This document shows positions 1 to 11,200 of a DNA stretch of 64,000 nt, in pieces. Below the pieces are notes generated by a model. The model was not told where the DNA came from and made no database searches. It saw only the letters and a program-made list of their open reading frames with translations. Position 1 is the stretch's first letter. Each line of letters begins with the position of its first letter. The stretch is from the NCBI GenBank assembly GCA_051294375.1, contig CM119267.1:9853458-9917457 (forward strand), read 5' to 3'. Both the position numbers and the translations under genes were made by a program. Source of the DNA: Paraspadella gotoi. Its lineage: Eukaryota > Chaetognatha.

Positions 1-3000
1 GGCGTCGACGAGATTGTTGTGCTCGGTTTTTGTGCTGCTCCAAAATCGACTTGGCGCGTTTGTAGCCTTCATCAAGCAGCTTTTTGATCTCTAAGTCAAC
101 CAGTTCTTTCATGGATTCCGCTGAGAAGACGAGCCTAAAATCGAGTCCAAAATAATACATAGGTTAGAGTTTAACCGCATTCCTCAGTCACGACGTACTT
201 CATGGTAAGTCCTCGTCCCCGCGGCATCGCTCATTCAAACAGTCTGACGATTTGCGAAGCGATGAGCGTGGCCGTTTCGAAGTCGGAAGTGGCGCCGGTG
301 CCACGTTTTCCTCTCCCAACGCCATGTCTTCCCCAACCCGACCGGCCCATGCAGACATCGATGCGGGCCAAAAGCCGGCTCTCGTAGTGTCGTACTCTCG
401 GTCTTGCATCTGATCCAATCGAACCCAGCGTCTGACCACGAGGAACGATGGTCACTTTGTTGATCGGGTCGGACTGTGGGATAAGAAAGACGAGTTGTCT
501 CGTCGATGTCTCATGACTTACAAAACCATTGCGACTTACGTGTTGCGTAAAGTAATTTACTATTGTGTGGCCTGCCTCGTGCGATGCGGTTCTCTTAACC
601 GAAAGGTCGTCGTCAATTCGATTCTTCTTTTCGGGCCCCATCCGCTCCTTATCCAAGGCCCATTCCAAGTCTATCATTGAAACAAGTGCTGCAAAAAAGG
701 GAACGCTATAATTAAATATCATTGGGTTACCACTAAAAACACCATAGTCAGTACCGGGCGTTGTCTCTGGCGGCCTTGATGGCTGCCTGATTAACGACGT
801 TTGCGATTTGAGCGCCTAAAAATCCGACAGTCTTCTTTGCCAAATTCTCTGCATTGACTTCGACGCTGTCAGCTTTGATCTTGCTCAGGTAATGGTCAAA
901 CAATTCAGTTCGCCCTATGAACGAGAATAAAGAAGAGAGAAGAGATGGTAGAACAACAAAACTAATCAATTTTAGTACTTGAGCTTCACCTTTGAGATCC
1001 GGTGGCCAAACTTGTACTTCTACGTCAAATCTTCCTGGCCGAAGCAAAGCTGGGTCGAGATTCTCTCTCTTATTGGTGGCGCCTAGAGCGGCGAAAAATT
1101 GAAAGATAACGACAAATGTAAAATTTTAAAATCAACATTTAATATTACCAAAACAACAACTCCTTCCGACTTATTAAAGCCGTCCATCTCCGCCAAAAAG
1201 TTGGTTAATGGTCTGATTGGCGTAGGGATGGAGTTGGGAAGAGGTTCGCTTGGCTCCGCAAGTATCGATCTCGTCGATGAAGAGGACGCAAGGCGCTTTG
1301 GCTTTGGCAGCGGCCAAAGAGCTGTCTCACCCGCTTGGCGCCAGTTCCCACAAATATCTCGTCGAACTCGGAACCGGAGGCGTGAAAAAGGGAACGCCTG
1401 GTAAGGAGGTGATAAATCAAGAACCACAGAATCATAGATGTCGTAGACACTCAGTCAATTCGACTAACCAGCCTCCCCGGCGACTGCACGGGCCAGCAAC
1501 GTTTTCCCGATGCCCGGCTTTCCCACGAGCAAGACCCCTCTCGGCATGCGGCCGCCGAGGGCGGAAATCTTTCGGGATCTTTGAGGAACTCGACTATCTC
1601 GATCAACTCTTCCTTGGCCTCGTCTACGCCCTTAACGTCCTTGAAGGTAACATTGACCTCTTCGGGCTTGACTTCATGCTATTCATGTTCATGGACATGG
1701 TGACGCCACCGGCGACGCCGGATAAACCGTTCCAAAGAAACGAAAGGAGCTGAATTATGATCAACAACGTCACGACGGTCCATAAAATACGGATCACGCG
1801 TTGAACAGGTTTGACACTGTGGGCAAAAACTAAAGAGTTAGCATCATACAGGGACTCCAATCCTTAGTGATACGAAAAATTTTGATTAAACTCGTAATTC
1901 TTTATGTGTATATAATTTTTATAAAATTTATTAGTTAGAAAACTACTTGACGTTTATTTGGACCTAAAAAATGTTTACATTTCCTAACAGTATAATCACT
2001 AGGCCGGAACAGGTTGAAAACTAGAAGTTCTTTCAAATAGATAATAGGGTGGAGTGATGAAAAGATTGAGTGGTTGAACATCATTTTTTTGCTGCCTATG
2101 GACATATATCATATAATTAATGAATTTTAAATCTTTTTAAAAATCTTTTTAGCATAACAGTATAATATATTCAATTATTTATGTAGTAATATCCTTATAA
2201 AATCGTTAAATTTCAAAATAATTTTCTTTTATTTTTATATAAATTGGTACAACCAATATAAAAATTATCCATTCATTTAATAAATAAGCTATCTTGCCCC
2301 TGACTTTGGACAGGCTTTGGTGGTTTAAGGCCTCCATCACTCTTACAAAATAAATGACATAGCAGGTCACTGCAAGCTTTCAATCAAGACTCTCTCACAG
2401 TCTCGTTTATTCACTCCCAGAGTACCTGGCTTCCCTATCAATGAAGTGGTATAATATTTCAAAGAATGTTTCAATTGTATGAAAAGACCACTCCCTTATA
2501 TATAAGTTTAGACTACAGAGAATAAAAAGTTATAAATTTTCACCTTTTTTACCGTTTTAAACGCTATAGATGACATAATTTTTGATAACATATTTTATAT
2601 TTTTGATTTAACTTTTTATGAATTAAAAAAAAATCATTTTTAAAATTTACTATTTTATAAGAATATACAACAAATATATTGTTAACCATAGTATAATCCT
2701 TTTTATTTCGTTGCGATTTAGAATTGTAGAGAAAGTTTTATTTTGTGTGACAAAACAACGATTTTATTAATTATTAGCAGACATGTTTCGACTCTTATTG
2801 CGAGCCATCAGCGCTTTTACAGTTACAGTTGCAAAACTGTAACTGTAAACTTGTCATACAAAATAAAACTTGTTTTCTCGACAAATATATTATATTTTAC
2901 TATTCTGTTCCCGAAACAATATGAACACAATATTTTTTGTACTAGTTAATCATTCTATCTCACATCTAAATATCCTTGTTCGATCATTCAAATAAATTTT

Positions 3001-5209
3001 TTGTTCTTGAATGTTCCACTCTAATAGATAATGGTTAAGTGATTGTTAGAGAATATGAAAATGAAAATAACTTTTAAAATTTGTCTTATTGATAAGTGCA
3101 CTATATAAAGTTTAATTTTTTTTTTTTCAAATTCTGATAGAGCTTAAAAGTTAGATAAAGTTTAATACAACTTTAAAATTTTTTGTTTTATTGATAAAAA
3201 CTTTAAAAAACAATAATATTTAACCAATGATGATAATGATGATGATTTTTTAAGTTTTGTTCTATTTTGAACCAATTTACTGTCAAAATTTAAAAAATTT
3301 TAGTCTTAACTCTTATTTAACTTTTCAAGCTCTATAAGAATCCATTCTTAAAATAAAATTTAAAAATTTTTTTTTTGTCATTTGTTATATATTAATAAAT
3401 ATTTAAAAGCTTCAGTGCAACAACCCAATGAACTAATTCAAAAAGTTGCAATAAAAATCGACTATGGTTCCGCGTACAAACGTTGCATTTAGGAAAAAAA
3501 CGACTCTTTCCACTATTGTTCAGTTGTTACTTACAATGTTGATTAACTTTGTACCACAACACAAATTAGGCCGAACGAAGGATTGGTTAAAAACATCTCA
3601 CCAATTTCTAATGATAAAATAGTACCATTTTGGCAATTTTTAGCCAAAAAATTATGTCCATTTTTGTCCATTTTTACTTACGACTTCTGATTTGAATGCC
3701 AAGGAAAGTTGAGAAAATTTTTTTACTTTGGAAATCCGTTCTTCTTATCTTCTTTACCTCTGGGTAAATTTATTAGCTTAAATCATTTATAGTTTGCCTA
3801 TAAATTAATTTTAAAGTTAACAAGTCAAAAAGTTGGAGTTTCAGTCTTTATCATAATTTGTTAAACAAAAATAAATCAATTGGTTGAAATTAACAGAAAA
3901 TGTAGCCTATTGAATAAGCTTTTAACACTATAAAATTATCAAAAAAACTTTTCTGGTTTAGCCACAAATAATTTTTAAAGAACGTCTTTTAATTTGTGAC
4001 TTTTTGTGACTTGCATTTATTTTTGATAAGAGAATATTTTCAACTCATTTATTAGTTTTAAAAGATGAGGTACATACTGACCTTGATTAATCAAAACAAG
4101 TTTTGAAGCAAACAATGTCGGATCTGCCTACGAGTAATTAAATTAAATTATTGATCTAATTAATTAATTAATAGATTAATTAATTAATTAAGTAATAGAT
4201 TAATTATAATTTCATATTGCAGCTTGTCATCATCGATGTCCCGCTTAAAAATTGAGTCAGGACATTTATTCAAATGTTTTGTTTAACATTTTTATCAAAA
4301 AGCAAACAAATATCTCTCTATTATCGAGCGGCCAGGCGGGCAAAGCCGGTCGCTGTCTAGATTTTTTTCGGTTTAGGCTTTCGGTCTCGCGTTTTTTGCA
4401 ATCATGGCTTCTGAAAGTGTTGATATCATAGGGAGTTGAATTTTCATATATGGCTTCTTAATATCAAGATCTTTAAAATTCTCATGTTTCAATATCAATA
4501 TTGGTATTATTGTTATGTTTTATTTACAAAACAAAAACGTTTTAATTATCATGTCGCTCTCTCTCTCTCTCTTTTTCTCTCCGTCACTGCTTCTTCTTAA
4601 AAACGAGTTCCGGCTCTGCAGCGTCTGTCCAGCTTTTTCTCTCTCTCTCTCTCTCGGTCTCTCTCTCTCTCTCTCTCTCCTCTTTTTTTTTACCAAAAAA
4701 TTTTTTTAGATATAATGTGGGTTCACTAATGTAAAAAGCGATGCCGCGAACAGGGCCGCGAACGCGGGTCCTTTGGGTAGAGAATAGCTCACGCTACGTG
4801 CGGCGCCAATAAGTACTGGCTGATTCTTTAACGAGTAAAGGGGCTGTAGAGCTTCTCTCTCTCTCTCTCTCTTTTTAATTATTATATATCGTCTTTCTCT
4901 TTCTCTTTTTTCTCTGCAGCGGCTGTCTCTCTCTCTCTCTCCTTTTTCTCTCTCTCTCTCTGCTCTCTCTGTCTCTCTGTGTGTGTCTGTCCTATACTGT
5001 CGCGATCTTTTGCGTGATCGTTTGTTTTTTTGAAAAATTCTGATTATTTTTTTCCTTCTAAAAACTTTTTATTATTGCCATTTATTCCGCGCTTTTTTTC
5101 AATACAAAATCCCATATTTTCATCCGAGATTTTCGTGGATTTATTCTCTTTCTTTCTATCTCTCTCTTCTCTCTCTCTTCTCATCTCTCTCTCTTCTTTC
5201 TCTCTCTCT

Positions 5210-5247
<38 letters not shown>

Positions 5248-8200
5248 CTCTTTCGCACTCATACACGCATTTTGTTTTGTTTTATTGACTATCATCGCAT
5301 CAATGAATGACAATCATCGAATCAAATGAATGACAATCATGCATCAACTGAATGACTATCATCACAGCAGTGAATGACTATCATCGCACTCAATAATTGA
5401 TTATCATCGAATCAATAATCATTCCTATTACAGTGCAATAAATACTATTACATCATCAAATTAAGTATTACCTCAGATCAATTACTAGTAGGCATCAAAC
5501 AATTCGTTATCCGCATGATTCATGTCGTTTTTTTCCTGGGTTTTTTCATTAATTTTCTATGATAGTGGGCTCTGTGCTCGATCTTGAGTCTTTTAAGATG
5601 TTTTTTTATTTTATGTCTCCTTCTCTCTCTCTCTCTCACACTCTCTCTCTTTCTCTCTCACTCTCTCTCTCTCTAGCTTCACTCTCTCTCTTCTCCTCTC
5701 TCTTTCTCTCTCGTCTCTCTCTCGTTTTTTCTGCAATAGCGACGATCCTTATGCTTTTGAAGATTTTTTTTAACAGGTTGCATCATTTTTTAACTTGCAA
5801 TCATTTTTCAACTTGCATTCCCGTCAAAACTTTATATCTAGCTTTTCACTCACTTTCCTACCGGGCTCACAAAAGTTTCATCTCAATTCTATCATGGGTT
5901 AAAATAAATAAAAGATTGTCAAGGTAATGTGACTCATATTTTTTTCATTTAAACTCATTCTCCACTGGTAACGTTTGCACTGAAACTTTATATCAAGCTT
6001 CGTGCATACGTTTCCTACCCACATCACAAAAGTTTCAACTCAATCTATCATCCAATTATGATTAATTGGAGTATTATTGGTTAAAATAAGTAAAAAGATT
6101 TTAGTAAATTCGACTTATGTTTTTTCTTCATTTAAAACTAGATTTCCACTGCACAGACGATTCCATCGAAATTTTATGATCCAGCTTTATCACACACTTT
6201 CCTACCACACACAAAATTTAATTTTCCAATCCAACCAGCCAATGCACGAGTTATTGGAGCTTGTTTTGGCTAAGGCAGGACGGATGGAACGGATTGATTG
6301 ACTAATTACTTAAGTATTGATTAATTTATTTACTAATTGATTTAATCTAACTGATTAAATTATTTGATTTAGTTAATAACATCGCTGCAGATACATTTAA
6401 TATAAACAGGAAAAAGAAAGCATAATCAATTAGTAAAAGCAGGTTTTTCGGTTTTTTTTCCATTTAAACTCATTTCCACTCAACTATTCCATCGAAACTT
6501 GAGTTTCCTGGTTTCAATCACACACTTTCCCTACCCACCGTTACAAAAATTCCAGGTGCAATGCAGGCCCGATCCACTCATGAGCAATTGGTTTTCAGAA
6601 TAGGTGAATATATTTTTTTTCTTGTTTTTTCCATTTAAACTCATTTCGGACTCGGACGATTCCATGCGAAACTTAATATCGTCAGCTGCAATGCACACAC
6701 TTACCTATCCACACATACAAGAATTTTCATTAAATCCATCCATCCAATCACGAGTAATTGGGTGTTTTTTGGCTAAGGTGGGACGGACGGCACGGACGGA
6801 CGACCGGACGGACGGACAGACGGACGGACGGACATCAGTTTTTTTTGCATAATTTATCATGAATTCGATGTTCTGAACATGATATAGAGTGTGTGCCGCG
6901 GACAATATGAGGGGCGGACGACGACGACCGAAAAAAGTGAGTTATAAAAAGTGAGGTTATAGAGTCGGGATCTGCTGATAGCAGATCGCACTAAAAACCG
7001 CATCTTTTAATCCACTGGAAAGCATAGGACTTTGTTTTTTCTGCAAAATCGACAGATTTTGCGGAAAAATTTTCCTAAAATCTGTGCGATTTTAACTAAA
7101 GTTTGCTAAGGCAACGCAAAATTGAAAGAAAAAATCATGCGCTAACATTCATTTTCTTTCTTATAATGCTTATTAGAAGAATTTCTTGTGATTTGGCTCA
7201 ATGTAAATGTAGTGAGAGTGAAGAGCGAAGAGGGAAAACTATAAAAGAGAAGGGGAGAGGAATGAAAGAGAGGGTGAAAGGGCAAAAAAACGAAGGCAAA
7301 TGGGGAAAAATAAGTGAAACAATTGTAAGTAAGAGAAAGAGGGGAAATGGAAAGAAAAAGAGGGGAAAAAAAGGGAAAGAGAATCGAAAATGAGAAAAAA
7401 AGGTGGGAAAGTGCATAAGTGACCGAAAAAGGTAGGGGCGGCAGAAAAATGGTAAGTGACAGCGTGAGAAGTAAAGGGGGAAAGAGGAGAGGAAATATAA
7501 AGTAAGAGAAGAAAAGAGGTGAAGAAAAATTATCAGGAAAAGCGTATGAAAGAAAAGAAAATGTAAATCAAATAATGTGGCGTCTTACCTAAAATCTTTT
7601 GTGTCAGTAGAAAGACATGAGGATTCTTATAAGGAATTGCGATCGTTTAAAAATCATCTGGTTACCATAAAAATTCAAGCATACTTTTTTCTAAAATTAA
7701 GCAGTTAATAGGATTAGATTGACAAGCATTGAAGAAATCATGTCTTACCGTATTTTTAACTCATAGAAATTTACATGGGAAGTTCTAAGTGATAAGAAGG
7801 AGATAACTTGAGACTACCGTTTTTTTAAATGAAGAAAGCTTCGTACTAACCAATGAGATCAAGAAATATGGTAATTATTGAAGTTCAGATTTCGTTGTCT
7901 AAAAGACACCGATTGTATGCGAAACCTTAAGTAATAGAATGAAAAAACAATTTTTTTTTGAGAGAATTAGAAGTTATAGAAATTAATGATTACAGTGGTT
8001 TTCAAGCTTGGAATTACTTTTTTTCAGTTGATTGTGAAGTTATCTGATATAAAAATAGAAGTTTTTGGTGATAAAAAGTCAGTTTGGTGATCTGTTATTA
8101 TAATATTTTTCTATGTAAAACCTAACTTATTTCCTATGGTAACTATTATTTATCAGCAAAGTCTTTTATAATTTCCAACCCACCCCAAGTTGAAATTTTC

Positions 8201-11200
8201 ATTTTTAATGGATTTTAAATTCTGCTTCTTCAAAATTTTATAACATGCATACTATGCATAGAAACTATCCTAGATAAAATTTTGCCAATTTGTGGAAAGT
8301 ATTTTTCTATTAGTATAAAAATATTTTACAACCCGATCGCTATTCGTTAAGATTATATTAAACGTTTTTTCGTATCACTTCAGATTAAATTCCTTAAAAG
8401 GGCCTATTTTCAATAGAAGGTGACACACGACAACCCGCCGCTAGAAAAAAATCGTCATTTGCAAACTTGAGGATTTTTTTAATCTGAATGATTTTTTCTG
8501 TAGTAAAAACCAAAGTCATTCATAATTACACATCCAAATTTTATATTGATTGGTTTTGATTTGACTTGGCAATGAAGTGGAGAAAAGTTGCCTTCAAAAT
8601 CGTTTTTCATTTTAAAACTCAATGTTTTTTAAAAAATATTTTCGATTTTATGATAATCCTTTCATTTCATTATGTTAATGATTAGTGAAAACAAAGTTTA
8701 AATTGTTTAACAACAATTTATTATTAGAAAACACGTCTCTCTCTCTCTCTCACATTTACTTTTGCACAATTTTTCACTTTTTCTGTCAAAACCTAAAACC
8801 ACTGATGAAGACTCGAATGTAAGTCGAAACATGTCTTTTGAACAAATTTACAAAAACAAGTAAAAACATTAGTAAAAGGCATAAATAAAAATAAAATAAT
8901 ATAAAAATTAGCCTATCCAGCTTAAATTAAAAAAGTAATCAATTAAATCAAAAAAAAAAAAAGTTTGAAAATTTTAAGTAGCGTGCCTTCTCCCTCCCCC
9001 TGAACTATTGTAACCCTCCGTCCCCTCCTCAAAGCCAACCCCGCTGAAGACTCAAGGCGAGAAACTAATGCCTTCCGCCTTCCACCTTCCGACCAGCGAT
9101 TACCACCAGTCGATCCACGAGACTCAAGGAGACTTCCGGTTTCACCCTCTCCAAACCAACCAATGTAAGCATCGACTATAGAGGAGCTGAGGATGACATC
9201 CCCCCCGCCCCTCAAACATCGTGTCCACACCAATCCACCTGACCCAGCCGGCGTCCGCCTCTGCCCCTACCTCTCCACGAACTCCACGCCCACACCAAGA
9301 TGATGGCGACGCCCACCCGCGATGTTCAAGACCCAAGTGGGCGTCTCCGACCAAGAGGGGCACAAGATAGAGGCTCACCCTATCGCCAGGACCTTTCACT
9401 CTCTCGGGTCTTCTCTCCCCGCCTCTCAATGTCTCCTCCTCCTTCCATCATCCCCTCCTCTTCATCCCCGAGTCAAGGACCAGAGTCTTGGAGATCAGCA
9501 TTACAACTTCACTTCTCCTCTCGGTCTCGGGGTCTGCAAACCTTCCCTTTTCCTTCTCCCCTTTTTATGTACGCTTGCCCCTCTGTTATACCTATTTTCC
9601 TATCACCATTACATACTTACCCTACTTATCTCTTTTACCCGATGAGACTAGTCAGAACCTACCTTTAGCTAGATACCCAAGGCGTAGTAAAATTTCTAAA
9701 TTTAACTTTAATTAAAATTCTAAAAGTAAGGAACGAACAACATTATACTAATGAACATTTATGTATAAAAAAAATTTATAATAAATTTTACAATTTACGC
9801 AGTAGGCCATATTTATACTAGTACTAATGCAATAAATGTTAAAATTTCAAAACAGTTTTTTCTAAGATTTTTTTGCAGATTTGGATTCGTCATAAAAAGT
9901 TGATAGAAAGAAATATAACTCTTCTTAAAAAATTCTTTCATTAAGTGGGTCAAAAATTAAAAAAAGCTATATTTTAAGCTGAAAATTAACTTTTTATATA
10001 TTAAATATAGTTTTTTTAAGTTTTAACCCACTTAATGAAAGAATTTTTAAAAATAATTTATATTTTCTTTTATCAACTTTTGACGAGGAATTCAAATCTG
10101 CAATCAAAATTAAGAAAAGCCTATTTTGAAATTTTTCGATTTTATAAGGATAGTACTATATATAAATATAGCCTACTGCGAAAATTAAAAAACATAAAAT
10201 TAATTTTTTTTACAAATTAATGTTCACTGATGGTATGTTGTTCATAATTGACCTTTAGAATTTCCATACGTAACTTTCACTACGCCTTAATACCCATCTT
10301 CCCAGCTATATAAACAATAATTGGTTATATCATTATAGTAAAAATAGGTCAGATATTTAAAAAAATATATATATTATTTCAATTTCGATTATCTTGATTA
10401 AACTAAAGCTGGTTAAGCTTATTTTCATGTTACAATATTCTTAAATATGTCATTTTCTACAAATTTCTAAGAGCTCCTAGAAGATATTAATATTGATACT
10501 TTTTCATGTAAAAGTTTTTTTAAAAGAACCAGAAAGTCAGATAAAAAGATTGAAAAAAAAATTTAAGTTTTAAATGATTATAAACAGTTTAAATATTTGC
10601 AACAACAATTTATTATTATTTTAAAATGAAAGATGATTTTTAAAACAACTTTTTCCCGCTCATTGCCAAGTCAAGTCATAACCAATTAATATGACATTTG
10701 GATATATAATTGATTTTTGTTTTTACTACAGAAAAAACCTTTCAGATTAATCAGATTAAAAAAATCTTCACAGGTTTGCAAATGACGATTTTTTTTCAAG
10801 CGGCAGATTGTCGTGTGTCACCTTGTATGCACTGGAACCTTGATTACTTGCTGGTGACGAATTGGTTGTCGGCAGTAGCGTAACCATCGGCGAAAGCCAC
10901 CTTCAAATGCCCTTGAATATCCGGAGACTGTTCGTGTTGCCGAAGCACTTGAGAAAAGGATTGCTTATCGGACTGAGCTCCGCCGCTGGCACGCACGCCC
11001 TTAAAGTTGAGGCCACGAGAGTCGAATTTAGCCTTGAGTTCGTCTGAAGGCAATGCACAAATTGATAAACAGAATCTCATAAAAAAAATTTATAAAATAT
11101 TTATATAGTACATTTATATATTATTTACCCAAGGTTGACGACCCGGCTGACTCTGACGTTCGACTGCGCCCAATGCCTGTAGAGGTACTACGTGATTTGA

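Larger units (their letters stand above)
4093..6998 (+). repeat. Repeat R2, long copy
   Basis: The left end, GCAAACAATGTCGGATCTGCC (near 4108), and the right end, a GATCTGC/GCAGATC hairpin near 6970-6988, match both ends of the 787-bp element at 41146-41932. The interior shares a TTAATTAA-rich core, tandem ~165-bp units and a GGAC-repeat tract. This copy is longer because it also holds several CT microsatellites. No protein is encoded. It may be one expanded element or a composite. Confidence 0.55.
8417..10824 (+). mobile_element. 2.4-kb element with ~210-bp terminal inverted repeats
   Basis: The first ~210 bases (8417-8630) reappear as an imperfect reverse complement at 10612-10824. Both ends begin AAGGTGACACACGACAA and share ATCGTCATTTGCAAAC, TTTTTTCTGTAGTAAAAAC and GACTTGGCAATGA. 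No transposase is recognisable inside. The interior contains a GC-rich, CT-rich block (about 8990-9480) and a nested foldback (9660-10315). No target-site duplication is evident. It is likely a non-autonomous DNA element sitting in the YME1L intron, class undetermined. Confidence 0.7.
1817..10847 (-). other. 9-kb repeat-filled intron of the YME1L-like gene
   Basis: This intron is bounded by a donor (AGCAA/GTAATC) at 10847 and an acceptor (GCCCACAG) at 1817-1819. The join keeps frame (phase 2) between the AFADGY exon and the TM exon. It holds several repeats (listed separately), CT microsatellites, and long AT-rich stretches (about 1860-2230, 2510-2770, 3350-4090 and 7000-8410) in which I see no gene. 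Introns elsewhere in the same gene are about 60-100 bp, so this one has expanded by insertion. The right end of a 2.4-kb inverted-repeat element lies only about 23 bp from the donor. Confidence 0.8.

Noticed and set aside
4130-4200. TTAATTAA-rich stretch as a possible regulatory or origin site
   Set aside because: Simple AT repeat belonging to repeat R2, also seen at 41190-41390.
4740-4840. tRNA-like or SINE-like GC-rich stretch (GCGTTCGCGGCCC resembles a B box)
   Set aside because: No acceptor-stem pairing or A box could be fitted, so I do not call a tRNA.
5030-5329. Overlapping long frames rich in Ser/Leu (plus) and Arg/Glu (minus)
   Set aside because: They are translations of CT/GA microsatellites, with no start context, domain or splice support.
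9300-9668. 122-aa and 107-aa Pro/Ser-rich frames
   Set aside because: Located in the GC/CT-rich interior of the TIR element. Several frames are open at once and none shows a family motif.
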